From: Asaia bogorensis
GTDB taxonomy: Bacteria; Pseudomonadota; Alphaproteobacteria; Acetobacterales; Acetobacteraceae
Direction: 5' to 3'
Length of the DNA: 8,412 nt
Assembly: GCA_945871455.1 (NCBI GenBank)
Contig: CAMBXJ010000169.1
Coordinates: 1-8,412 of the forward strand
In this document: positions 1-6,906 of the stretch, one piece after another
How the letters are laid out: the number at the start of each line of letters is the position of its first letter
Numbering within the stretch: position 1 is the first letter of the stretch
Made by a program: the position numbers and the translations under genes
Notes under the pieces: model-generated
The model's database searches: none
Told to the model about the DNA's origin: nothing
The model's input: the letters and a program-made list of their open reading frames with translations, nothing else

Positions 1-161
1 GACGCTTCCTATTTGCCCGTCTCGGACGAAAACGGTCGCACGTCGCCTCCGAGGATGAAAATCAGGCGCAATCGCCCGAATTCTATCTATGATTGTTATG
101 ACTGACAGAATTTCGCGCATGATTGGCGTCGAGTTTTGCAAGTGGCTCTGGGGATCGAGAT
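1..161. other. Left-edge region upstream of the AtuA-family gene; no gene assigned
   Basis: This stretch is visibly richer in A and T than the rest of the window, especially about 79-118, as expected for a promoter or leader. Two plus-strand frames are open from the window edge, one to TGA at 103-105 and one to TGA at 90-92. Either could be the tail of an upstream gene. One minus-strand frame is open from an ATG at 120 to the edge (40 codons), but no Shine-Dalgarno precedes it and its third positions are not GC-rich. None can be chosen from so little sequence. I see no convincing -35/-10 pair. Confidence 0.4.
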
Positions 162-1556
162 ATGAGCGCCTCCGGCCGCATCCTGGCGGAAATCCGCCGC
201 AACCGCCGTCCAATGCGGTTTCTGGGCGCCTCGGGCCAGTTGGGCTACGGCATCCCGACCCCGGCCTTCAATGCCGGTCTGGCCCGCAAGCCGGACCTGA
301 TCGGCTGCGACATGGGATCCATCGACATTGGCCCCACCTATCTGGGCAAGGGGGAAATGGCGACCTCGCCCGAGGCCACGCGCCGGGACCTGCGCAAAGT
401 GCTGCATGGCGCACGATCGCTGGATATCCCGTTGGTCATCGGTTCGGCCGGGTCCGCCGGCGCCGCGTCGCATCTGGATGCGACGGTCGCGATGATGCGC
501 GATATCGCCCGCGCGGACGGGTTGTCCTTCCGCATGGCCGTGATCCGCGCCGACATGCCGCGCCCGATGCTGCTGGAAGCATCCAAAGCCGGGCGCATCA
601 TCGGCCTGGACGACATGCCGCCGCTGACCGACGACGACATCGTCAATGCCGCCAATATCGTCGGCCAGATGGGCATGAGCAGTTTCCGGCGAGCATTGGC
701 CGCCGATGTGGATGTCATCATCGCGGGACGCGCCTGCGACACGGCGATCTTTGCGTCGCTGCCGACGATGCTGGGCTTCCCGACCGGCCTCAGCGTGCAC
801 ATGGCAAAGATCATCGAATGCGCGTCACTGTGCTGCGTCCCCGGCGGGCGCGATGCGATTCTGGCCGAATTGGACGACGAAGGGTTCATCTTGGAGAGCA
901 TGAATCCGGACCGGCGCGCGACCCCGACCTCGGTCGCCGCGCATAGCATGTACGAACAATCCGACCCGTTCATCGTGCACGAACCGGAAGGCGCGCTGGA
1001 TCTGTCGAATGCCAGCTACGTGGCGGTGGACGACCGGCGCGCCCGGGTCAGCGGCGCGGTGTGGCACGACACCACGCAGCCCACCATCAAGATGGAAGGC
1101 GCCATCAAGATCGGCGAACGCGCGGTCCTGCTGGCCGGGGCCGCAGACCCGCGCTTCATCGCGCAATCCAAGGACATTGTGTCCAAGCTGTCCGACCTGG
1201 TGCGCGACCTGGTCTGTGAGGACCAGCCGGAAGACTACACCCTGCGGTTCCGTGTCTACGGTGTCGACGGCGTGCGCATGGTGGTGCCGGAGAACGAAGC
1301 GCCGCCCGGAGAGGTCTTCATCATGGGCGAATGCATCGCCCCCACCCGGGAACGCGCGTCGGAAGTCGTGCGTACCTGCAAGCAGTATCTGCTGCATTAC
1401 GGCTATCAGGGGCGGCTATCGACCGCCGGCAACCTGGCGTTTCCGTTCACGCCCCCGGAAGTGTCACTCGGGCCGGCCTATCGTTTCAACGTCTATCATC
1501 TGTTGAAGCTGGACGATCCGGATGCGCCGTTTCCGATGGAGATCGAGTCCCTATAA
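162..1556 (+). CDS. Acyclic terpene utilization AtuA-family (DUF1446) protein
   Basis: The product (464 aa) resembles the AtuA/DUF1446 family. The namesake is needed for citronellol/geraniol degradation in Pseudomonas, but its chemistry is unsettled, and many relatives sit in unrelated catabolic clusters. Family-like stretches are the N-terminal GASGQLGYGIP (residues 22-32), CDMGSIDIGPTYLGKG (49-64), GSAGSAG (94-100), IAGRACDTAIFASLP (187-201) and the C-terminal NLAFPFTPPEVSLGPAYRF (424-442). No signal peptide or membrane span is seen, so it is probably cytoplasmic. I chose ATG 162 because GGGGA at 150-154 lies 7 nt upstream. An in-frame TTG at 123 would add 13 residues that do not look like the family, and ATG 213 is a later alternative. 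The TAA stop overlaps the end of the convergent monooxygenase gene. The DUF4387 partner often found after AtuA-like genes is absent downstream. Family assignment is fairly sure; the substrate is unknown. Confidence 0.85.
   Translation: MSASGRILAEIRRNRRPMRFLGASGQLGYGIPTPAFNAGLARKPDLIGCDMGSIDIGPTYLGKGEMATSPEATRRDLRKVLHGARSLDIPLVIGSAGSAGAASHLDATVAMMRDIARADGLSFRMAVIRADMPRPMLLEASKAGRIIGLDDMPPLTDDDIVNAANIVGQMGMSSFRRALAADVDVIIAGRACDTAIFASLPTMLGFPTGLSVHMAKIIECASLCCVPGGRDAILAELDDEGFILESMNPDRRATPTSVAAHSMYEQSDPFIVHEPEGALDLSNASYVAVDDRRARVSGAVWHDTTQPTIKMEGAIKIGERAVLLAGAADPRFIAQSKDIVSKLSDLVRDLVCEDQPEDYTLRFRVYGVDGVRMVVPENEAPPGEVFIMGECIAPTRERASEVVRTCKQYLLHYGYQGRLSTAGNLAFPFTPPEVSLGPAYRFNVYHLLKLDDPDAPFPMEIESL
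1551..1556. other. 6-bp tail-to-tail overlap of convergent genes
   Basis: The hexamer CTATAA holds the last Leu codon (CTA) and TAA stop of the plus-strand AtuA-family gene. Read on the other strand it is TTATAG, the last Leu codon and TAG stop of the monooxygenase gene. There is therefore no room for a terminator between the genes, and any terminator would lie inside the opposite coding sequence. Confidence 0.85.
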
Positions 1557-2690
1557 CCCAGGCTGGCGCAGCCCCAGCCGTTCCAGCCGGGGCAGCACTT
1601 CCTGCACGAAATAGGGGATTTCCTTCAGGTAATCGACGAAGGCGACCGTGCACCCGGCCAGGCCCGTGGCACTCATGCGGGCCATTTCCTCGGCCACATC
1701 GTCGGGGGAGCCGACGAACGGGTACGATCCCGGATAGGCTCCATCATAGCGATTCGTGCTGCCGCGGGTGAATCGGTTCTGGAACGGTCGCGCGATCTGC
1801 GCCGCGCCGTCCGGGACCGTGGCGCCCCGGTTGCGCCGGTAATAGGCCTGTCCGTCGACGTCGGCCATTTCCTCGGCAAAATAGTGGAAATAGTCCTCCG
1901 CCTCCCGTCGGGTTGGACGGCACACCACATGGCCCATCGTGAACACCGAAATCGTCCGGTTATGCCGCCCCATATGGTCTGCCACATTGGCCAGAAGCGC
2001 CGGCACCTGGTCCAGTTCGGTCACGTTCAGGAACAGCACGTCCGCGGCCCGGGCCGCGAAATCGCGACCGCGGGGGGAGAATCCCGCCGACATCACCGGC
2101 GGCCACGGGCGTTGGATCGACACCGGGTCGGTGCTGAGTCGCTTCAGCTTGAAGAACGTGCCATCCCAGTCGAATTCCGGGCCGCCTTGCAGCAGTTTCG
2201 ACCAGACCTGGAACCATTCCAGCCCGTGATCGTAGCGGGTCTCCGGGTCGATCGAAACGCCGTGCAGGTCGAATTCGTCCTGGTTCCAGCCGCATACGAT
2301 GTTCAGGCCGGCCCGCCCGTGACTGACATGGTCGATGGTGGCGATCGCCTTGGCGCCGAACGCCGGCGTGATCAGCGGCACATGCACGGTGGAGAAAATC
2401 GCAATCCGCTTGGTCAGAGCGCCCAGGGCCGCGCCATGCGTCAATGTCTCATAGGACTTGCCATAGACATTGGCTTTGCCTTGATAGCCGCGCCACTTGG
2501 CAACTGGCAGGATGAACTCGATCCCGGCGTCGTCGGCGAGTTGCGACATCGCGACGATATCGTCCCAGTTCGCCTTCCAGCGTTCGGGGACCAGGCTCAT
2601 GGTCAGCCCACCATCGCAATTGGCACTGAATATGCCCAACTTGAAGCGATTGGGGCCAAAAAGCGGGTTGCGTGCGCGGGCGTCGTCCAT
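1551..2690 (-). CDS. LLM class flavin-dependent oxidoreductase (luciferase-like monooxygenase)
   Basis: The product (379 aa) is a bacterial-luciferase-fold, two-component monooxygenase of the SsuD/SfnG/RutA type. Such enzymes use FMNH2 from a separate reductase plus O2 to oxidise sulfonates, sulfones, pyrimidines or similar small molecules in the cytoplasm. Family landmarks are FKLGIFSANCDGG (residues 16-28, first barrel strand), ATIDHVSHGRAGLNIVCGWN (117-136), SAGFSPRGRDFAARAADVLF (201-220), and the C-terminal FVGSPDDVAEEM (325-336) with DYLKEIPYFVQEVLPRL (353-369). ATG 2690 gives a normal family length. The frame stays open upstream to 2918 but would run into the upstream gene. The ribosome site is weak (AGGCAGG about 6 nt before). 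No flavin reductase gene lies in the window, so the partner must be elsewhere. It follows the kinase-like gene by 77 bp on the same strand and may share its transcript. Family is sure; the substrate cannot be read from sequence. Confidence 0.9.
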   Translation of the reverse strand: MDDARARNPLFGPNRFKLGIFSANCDGGLTMSLVPERWKANWDDIVAMSQLADDAGIEFILPVAKWRGYQGKANVYGKSYETLTHGAALGALTKRIAIFSTVHVPLITPAFGAKAIATIDHVSHGRAGLNIVCGWNQDEFDLHGVSIDPETRYDHGLEWFQVWSKLLQGGPEFDWDGTFFKLKRLSTDPVSIQRPWPPVMSAGFSPRGRDFAARAADVLFLNVTELDQVPALLANVADHMGRHNRTISVFTMGHVVCRPTRREAEDYFHYFAEEMADVDGQAYYRRNRGATVPDGAAQIARPFQNRFTRGSTNRYDGAYPGSYPFVGSPDDVAEEMARMSATGLAGCTVAFVDYLKEIPYFVQEVLPRLERLGLRQPGL

Positions 2691-2767
2691 CGGTAGCCTG
2701 CCTGTCGGGATCGTGGGACGCCACTTTACCCCGATCCGGACCGGTTCGGCCAGGACACGCGGTCGGG

Positions 2768-3406
2768 TCAGTCCCGGGCCACCACCAGTTCGCCGGTTCG
2801 GTTGTCGTGCCGGCGCGCTGTTATCGTCTTTTCCAACTGCAAGCTGGTTTCCGCGGCGGGCAGACGGATGGATACGGTCGTGCCGAAGTCGGGCTGGATA
2901 TTGGCCGTAAAGAGCCATCCGTGAGATGCGGCCTCCATGCGCGCATCGTCAAGTTGCCCGTGGTGGGTTGCATGGCGCCGAATGGGTCCATCATCGGTCA
3001 CCGCGATCTCGATCCAGCGGCCCAGCGGGCGGGCGGTCAGGAGGACCTGACCGCCGTAGCGGGAGCGCATGGCGGTTGCCACGACCGTTGTCAGGACGTC
3101 ATGCAAAACAGCCGCATCCACCCGCGCCAAACCCGCCTGGCGGAATGCGTAACGCAGATTCGTCAGGTTGGCGCGCGCCGTCGGCTCCAGCCGCCCGATA
3201 ATGGCGCGGAGTTCGGCTTCAATGTCGACGGTGCCCGTTGATCCGGGTGGTGTGATCGACCTTGCATATGGTGGCGGTTCCCGCATGGCGGGCCTATCGT
3301 CTGGCGCCCGGGAAGGCGACGACCGACGCAACGCCAGACGCGTAAACAGCAAGCCGATCAGCAGGATCGCCGGGGCCAACGCAACGAGATATGGCACGGG
3401 GGACAT
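2768..3406 (-). CDS. Membrane-anchored histidine-kinase-like ATPase-domain protein, apparently degenerate
   Basis: The product (212 aa) begins with one hydrophobic segment (about residues 6-22) followed by an Arg-rich stretch, suggesting an N-terminal anchor with the rest in the cytoplasm. After a Pro/Arg-rich linker (about 28-57), residues 60-185 resemble the end of a sensor kinase: a helical part (61-92), an N-box-like helix (101-115), YGGQVLLTARPLGRWIEIAV (117-136), a G1-like TDDGP (137-141) and a G2-like FGTTVSIRLP (174-183). The usual phosphoacceptor His is missing from the helical part. Both Asn of the usual NLLxNA N-box pattern align with Thr here (TVVATA, 107-112), so ATP binding and autophosphorylation are doubtful. 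No response regulator is adjacent. ATG 3406 is chosen because the hydrophobic segment follows at once; an AGGA lies about 10 nt upstream. It may be a pseudokinase or a structural relative. Known: the fold of the HATPase family. Inferred: loss of activity. Confidence 0.65.
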   Translation of the reverse strand: MSPVPYLVALAPAILLIGLLFTRLALRRSSPSRAPDDRPAMREPPPYARSITPPGSTGTVDIEAELRAIIGRLEPTARANLTNLRYAFRQAGLARVDAAVLHDVLTTVVATAMRSRYGGQVLLTARPLGRWIEIAVTDDGPIRRHATHHGQLDDARMEAASHGWLFTANIQPDFGTTVSIRLPAAETSLQLEKTITARRHDNRTGELVVARD

Positions 3407-3681
3407 CCGAAGGTATTCCTGATGGAAGGCCCTTCGTATAGTCCCGCATAGGTTTAGAAATCATTGACACATGCACGCCAAAGCGACGCTGCCAGGTCAC
3501 TGTGATCCAAGGTTTCAACCGCGGAAGTCCGCCACCGGCCGCCTCGGCGGCAACGGACCTCCCACACGCTGCGACATCCGCCCACGGCATTGCCGGTATG
3601 CGGCACGCTGCGTCATACCGACAAAATGCGCCGGACCCCAACCGGCCCGGCCTTTACGCCGCGTCGGCCGGATCGGGTTCG
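3407..3681. other. Intergenic region between the usp gene and the kinase-like gene
   Basis: This 275-bp stretch separates the end of the pdxH operon from the start of the kinase-like gene; both are on the minus strand. Open frames crossing it are shadows without family features or ribosome sites. It should hold the kinase-like gene's promoter: the part near 3430-3465 is relatively A/T-rich and contains a minus-strand TATACG-like hexamer around 3434-3439, but I see no matching -35 box. A short inverted repeat (GAAGG at 3425-3429, CCTTC at 3431-3435) and a longer one at 3594-3620 are present. No T-tract follows a stem, so no standard rho-independent terminator for the usp gene is visible. Confidence 0.4.
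3594..3620. repeat. Inverted repeat, 7-bp arms, downstream of the usp gene
   Basis: CGGTATG (3594-3600) and CATACCG (3614-3620) are perfect 7-bp inverted arms around a 13-nt centre. They lie 62 bp beyond the usp stop codon. Neither strand has a run of T after the stem, so it is not a standard terminator. It could be a protein-binding site, a 3'-end stem protecting the operon mRNA, or chance. Confidence 0.4.
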
Positions 3682-4548
3682 TCAGCGGTTCATCATCACC
3701 GGCAGGGTCGCGTTCTCCAGCACATGCCGTGTCACACCGCCCAGGATCAACTGCCGCAGGCGGGAGTGCGAGTAGGCCCCCATCGACAGCAGATCGCAGC
3801 CAAAATCCTTCGCCGCCGCGAGCAGACCGCCGCCGACGCTGCCGCCGACGGAGCGGAACATCACGATGTCCGCGTTGACGCCATGCAGCGACAGGTAGGA
3901 CGCCAGGTCGGGGGCGCCGGGACCGCGCCGCTGGTAGCCTTCCGCGGACAGAATGCGCACGCCATCGGCATGTTGCATCCACGGCATGGCGGCCAGCACG
4001 GAGGATGCCGATTCAGCGGTGCCGTTCCAGGCAAGGCACACACGGCTGCCGATGCTGGTCGGCGTCACCTGCGGGGCGACCAGGACCGGCCTGCCCGAAT
4101 CGAACAGCACGGCGTGCAAAGCGTCGGAGGACGATACGTCCTCTCCGGCATCCGGATGCGGGACCACGGTCAGGTCCGCCAGGCGGGCCTGTTGGGCGAC
4201 GATGTCTTCCTCGCGCCCGGTAACGGCGGCGAAACTCGCCGTGGCATGATCCAGACCGAACCGCGCCTCGGCGACCGCGATATTCTGACTGGAGACGAAA
4301 CGTTCGAACATCGACCGGACGGCGTGGGCCCGATCGCTGCTCTCCTTTTCGGTCGCCGACATCATCTCTTCGATCATCGCGCCGGACAGGCCCTCACCGG
4401 CCAGAGGCGCCACGTCGCGGCTGTCGACCCGCACATGAAGGGCGGTGACATGTGCGTTCCAGCGTCGCGCGATCATCAGCGCGGTGGTCATCGCGGCCTC
4501 GCCGGCGGCGGTGCCGGTCAGGGGGAGCAGCAGCTTTCGTATGGCCAT
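3682..4548 (-). CDS. Tandem-domain universal stress protein (UspA family)
   Basis: The product (288 aa) has two Usp domains, a common layout in alphaproteobacteria. The N-terminal half (about 1-155) starts with the usual first strand IRKLLLPLTG (3-12) and continues with HVTALHVRVD (33-42), but has lost the nucleotide-binding loop. The C-terminal half (about 165-288) ends in LLSMGAYSHSRLRQLILGGV (253-272), which matches the ATP-loop G-x2-G-x9-G pattern except for Ser260 at the second Gly. ATP binding is thus likely but altered. Such proteins are cytoplasmic and linked to survival under starvation, oxidative or low-oxygen stress; the exact role here is unknown. ATG 4548 is 2 nt after the preceding stop, with GAGGAG 6 nt upstream. 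It is the last gene of the pdxH operon, with 275 bp of non-coding DNA after it. Confidence 0.93.
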   Translation of the reverse strand: MAIRKLLLPLTGTAAGEAAMTTALMIARRWNAHVTALHVRVDSRDVAPLAGEGLSGAMIEEMMSATEKESSDRAHAVRSMFERFVSSQNIAVAEARFGLDHATASFAAVTGREEDIVAQQARLADLTVVPHPDAGEDVSSSDALHAVLFDSGRPVLVAPQVTPTSIGSRVCLAWNGTAESASSVLAAMPWMQHADGVRILSAEGYQRRGPGAPDLASYLSLHGVNADIVMFRSVGGSVGGGLLAAAKDFGCDLLSMGAYSHSRLRQLILGGVTRHVLENATLPVMMNR

Positions 4549-4550
4549 GG

Positions 4551-6164
4551 TCAGCTCCTCTCGAAGGGTGCCTTGTTGTGCAACTCAGGTTTGCGTTCCT
4601 CGCACAACACAACATGGGGCCACAGGGTGGCGGTTGCCAAGTCCCGGGCGGCCATCATGTCGGTGGCATCGATCTTGTGCCAGCCCGTCCCATGCGAGCC
4701 GGTCCCATGCGAGTTGGTCCCATGCGGGGCGGTCCCATGCGGGTCGGGCCCACGCCAGACGGTTGGCCCAGGGTCTCGGCGCGCCGCCGATCGCACCACG
4801 TCGACCGTGGCGTCCGACGCATCCCCGACGCGGGCGGCGACGCGGCGTTCCAGTTCGGCCAACGGCGCTTCCAGCCACAAGCCAACGAACGGCGCGCCGG
4901 CAAGGCGAGCCGCCGCCGCGACCATCGACCGGTGCCCAGGGTCCATGAAGGTTGCATCGGCGATGACGGCGTGGCCCGCGCTCGCGGCCGTTGCGACCAT
5001 CTCGGCCAATTCAGCGAAGACCGAGCGACTCGCGTCCGGGGCGTAGGCGGACGGCGGCAATCGCTGTTCCGGTGGAACCCCGGCCTGGCGCTTGCGGATT
5101 TCGTCGCTGCGGATGATCAGCGCCCCGGGTGCGCCGCCCAGGTCCGGCGCCAGCAGGCGGGCCAGCGTCGATTTTCCGGCGCCGGGCAATCCGCCGACCG
5201 CGACCACGATCGGGGAAGGCGGCGACAGATAGGCCAGGGACGCGGCCAGGTAGCGGGCAGCGGAGTCGGAATGACCGGCTCGCGCGTCCACGTGCGCGCG
5301 GATCAGGGCGCGCATCGATAGAAACACCGGCAGCCCGCGCACCAGGCCGACATCGGCCGTTCGCGCGATATACCGGTTCAGCACCCGATTGGCGGCCGAC
5401 CGGGCGACCCGAACGTCGAGATCCATGAGCAGGAACGCCAGGTCGTAGCCGATATCGGTGGTGGCCAGGCGCTCATCGAATTCCAGTGCGTCGAACGGGA
5501 CCGGGCGCCCCTGCCACAGGCAGAGATTGCCCAGATGCAGGTCGCCGTGGCCGCGGCGGACGAACCCGGCGGCGGACCGCGCGGTATCCCAGCCCGTCAG
5601 CCGGTCCAGTGCCGCCGATACCGCCGCTTCCCATTGGCCGATGGTCTCGGCGGGCAGGTCGGTATCGCGGGCGGCGCGGGCATTGCCGATAACGGTCAGC
5701 CGCATATCGGGCAGCACGCCGAACAGTGGCGGAAGGGCGGCATGGTAGACGGCGATCGCGTCGCCAAGGGCATCCAGCAATGGCGGATCCAGCCGCCCCC
5801 GCGCGGCCACGTCCGGCAGAAAGTCGCCGATCTGGATTGGCGACATCCGCAGCACCCAATCCACCACGGGGAAATGGTCCGGACCGTCCAATGTCAGGCC
5901 GCCGTCGGGGGTGCGTCGGATCGACGCCACGTCCCGATACAGCCCGGGGGCGGCGGCCTGATTCAGGGCAAGCTCGCGTTCGATGAAATGAAGACGGTCG
6001 TCCAGCCGGGTGAAATCCAGGAACGACAGGCGCACCGCCTTCTTCAGCTTCCAGACTGTGTCCGCGCCGACATAGACCAGCGAGATATGGGTCTCGATCG
6101 GATCGGCGCCTGCGAGTTGGTGCAGGAACGCCGCGGCCTCCGTTTGTTCGGCTGGGATGCTCAC
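4551..6164 (-). CDS. Bifunctional protein: aminoglycoside-phosphotransferase-like domain fused to P-loop ATPase/kinase domain
   Basis: The product (537 aa) belongs to a widespread uncharacterised bacterial fusion family. The N-terminal half (about 25-310) has the APH/choline-kinase fold: WKLKKAVRLSFLDF (38-51, ATP-lysine region), the Brenner motif HGDLHLGN (206-213, catalytic Asp208) and the metal-binding-type segment DALEFDERLATTDIGYDLAF (225-244). The C-terminal half carries Walker A GLPGAGKST (325-333), RSDEIRKR (352-359) and VIADATF (400-406), as in small-molecule kinases of the zeta-toxin/gluconate-kinase type. The substrate is unknown and need not be an antibiotic. The start is GTG 6164, 4 nt after the pdxH stop, with no clear ribosome site, so translation may depend on coupling to pdxH. 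Residues 475-494 are four pentapeptide repeats containing His-Gly-Thr, placed just before WHKIDA, a segment that resembles the ordinary end of the P-loop domain. They therefore probably sit in a surface loop. A tandem Usp gene follows 2 nt after the stop. Confidence 0.9.
   Translation of the reverse strand: MSIPAEQTEAAAFLHQLAGADPIETHISLVYVGADTVWKLKKAVRLSFLDFTRLDDRLHFIERELALNQAAAPGLYRDVASIRRTPDGGLTLDGPDHFPVVDWVLRMSPIQIGDFLPDVAARGRLDPPLLDALGDAIAVYHAALPPLFGVLPDMRLTVIGNARAARDTDLPAETIGQWEAAVSAALDRLTGWDTARSAAGFVRRGHGDLHLGNLCLWQGRPVPFDALEFDERLATTDIGYDLAFLLMDLDVRVARSAANRVLNRYIARTADVGLVRGLPVFLSMRALIRAHVDARAGHSDSAARYLAASLAYLSPPSPIVVAVGGLPGAGKSTLARLLAPDLGGAPGALIIRSDEIRKRQAGVPPEQRLPPSAYAPDASRSVFAELAEMVATAASAGHAVIADATFMDPGHRSMVAAAARLAGAPFVGLWLEAPLAELERRVAARVGDASDATVDVVRSAARRDPGPTVWRGPDPHGTAPHGTNSHGTGSHGTGWHKIDATDMMAARDLATATLWPHVVLCEERKPELHNKAPFERS
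4555..4560 (-). promoter_or_regulatory. Strong Shine-Dalgarno for the usp gene inside the preceding gene
   Basis: GAGGAG on the minus strand lies 6 nt before the usp ATG and within the last codons of the kinase-fusion gene, whose TGA sits in the spacer. Ribosomes finishing the upstream gene would stop on this site, which favours translational coupling. Confidence 0.75.
4671..4760. repeat. 15-bp tandem repeat (coding minisatellite)
   Basis: Four good copies of a 15-bp unit (consensus near GGTCCCATGCGRGYC) occupy 4686-4700, 4701-4715, 4716-4730 and 4731-4745. A decayed copy flanks each side, at 4671-4685 and 4746-4760. The GTCCCATGCG core is identical in all four good copies. The unit is a multiple of three, so it keeps the frame and on the minus strand encodes PHGTA, PHGTN, SHGTG, SHGTG. 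Uniform centre and decayed ends suggest growth by slippage or unequal exchange. Confidence 0.88.
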
Positions 6165-6168
6165 CGGG

Positions 6169-6768
6169 TCACGGGAACAATTTGCCCGTGGACCAGGTGC
6201 CGTCCGGCCGCCGGTCGTAGATGGTTCGATCGTGCAAGCGATAGGGCATGTCCTGCCAGAACTCGAAATGATATGGCGTCACCCGATAGCCGGACCAATG
6301 CGGCGGCCGAGGCACGTCCGGGCCTGGATAGCGTGCCTCGAATTCGGCCAGCCTGCGTTCCAGCAGGCCGCGCTCGGGCAGGGGGCGGGACTGGTCCGAG
6401 GCCCAGGCCCCCAGGCGCGAAATCCGATGGCGGCTGGCGAAATAGGCATCGGCCTCGGCCTCGGTCGCATCGGTGACGGTGCCTTCGATTCTCACCTGCC
6501 GGGCCAGCGATTTCCAATGGAACAACAGCGCGGTATGCGCATTGACCGTAAGATCGCCCGCCTTGCGGCTCTGTTTGTTGGTGTAGAAGACGAAACCGCC
6601 GCTGTCGGCGCCTTTCAGCAGCAGGATGCGCGCCGAGGGTCGGCCGTCGGCGTCCACGGTCACCACCGTCATCGCATTGGCATCGGACGGCTCGCTGGCT
6701 TCGGCGTCCGCCATCCACTGCGTGAACTGGCCGAAGGGATCGGCTGGGATGCGTGCTGGGTCGGACAT
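6169..6768 (-). CDS. pdxH: Pyridoxamine 5'-phosphate oxidase
   Basis: The product (199 aa) is the FMN-dependent cytoplasmic enzyme that oxidises pyridoxine or pyridoxamine 5'-phosphate to pyridoxal 5'-phosphate with O2, the last step of vitamin B6 synthesis and salvage. Seen in order: RPSARILLLKGAD (43-55) and FVFYTNKQSRKAGDL (59-73) of the FMN-binding half, LLFHWKSLARQVRIEGTV (81-98), SRLGAWASDQSRPL (117-130), PPHWSGYRVTP (155-165), the family signature FEFWQDMPYRLHDR (168-181) and a final Leu-Phe-Pro. It is slightly shorter at the N-terminus than the 218-aa E. coli enzyme, as is common. ATG 6768 fits the family; the frame is open far upstream, but only as a shadow of fabI and the intergenic region. 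The ribosome site is weak. It is the first gene of the pdxH - kinase fusion - usp operon and diverges from fabI. Confidence 0.96.
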   Translation of the reverse strand: MSDPARIPADPFGQFTQWMADAEASEPSDANAMTVVTVDADGRPSARILLLKGADSGGFVFYTNKQSRKAGDLTVNAHTALLFHWKSLARQVRIEGTVTDATEAEADAYFASRHRISRLGAWASDQSRPLPERGLLERRLAEFEARYPGPDVPRPPHWSGYRVTPYHFEFWQDMPYRLHDRTIYDRRPDGTWSTGKLFP

Positions 6769-6906
6769 TGGGATGATCAACTCGCTTGCTGGGGGCCTGC
6801 CTTGGAAGGCTTGCCTGGGAGCCCGCCTGGGGGCGCACCGCTCACATAGCCGCGTCGGGGCGGACTCGCAAAGGACAGCGGTCGGACGCCACCGGTGAAA
6901 CCCCGC

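Noticed and set aside
1..120. Minus-strand open frame of 40 codons from ATG 120 to the window edge, a possible divergent regulator
   Set aside because: It has no ribosome site, its third positions are not GC-rich, and the translated residues resemble no regulator N-terminus. It is too short to judge.
2691..2918. N-terminal extension of the monooxygenase (frame open to 2918)
   Set aside because: It would overlap the kinase-like gene, is rich in Arg and Pro, and lacks family similarity. ATG 2690 gives the normal length.
3464..3469. TTGACA as a plus-strand -35 box
   Set aside because: No -10-like hexamer occurs at a suitable distance, and no plus-strand gene starts downstream.
4671..4760. CRISPR array
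   Set aside because: The units are contiguous 15-mers without spacers and lie in frame inside a coding sequence.
3502..5046. Long 514-codon plus-strand frame, and other long frames opposite the minus-strand genes
   Set aside because: These are shadow frames caused by high GC content. They have no family features and overlap clearly identified genes.
4551..6164. Aminoglycoside resistance gene
   Set aside because: The HGDLHLGN motif is shared by many small-molecule kinases, and this fusion with a P-loop kinase domain is a widespread chromosomal family. Nothing shows action on antibiotics, and no mobile element is nearby.
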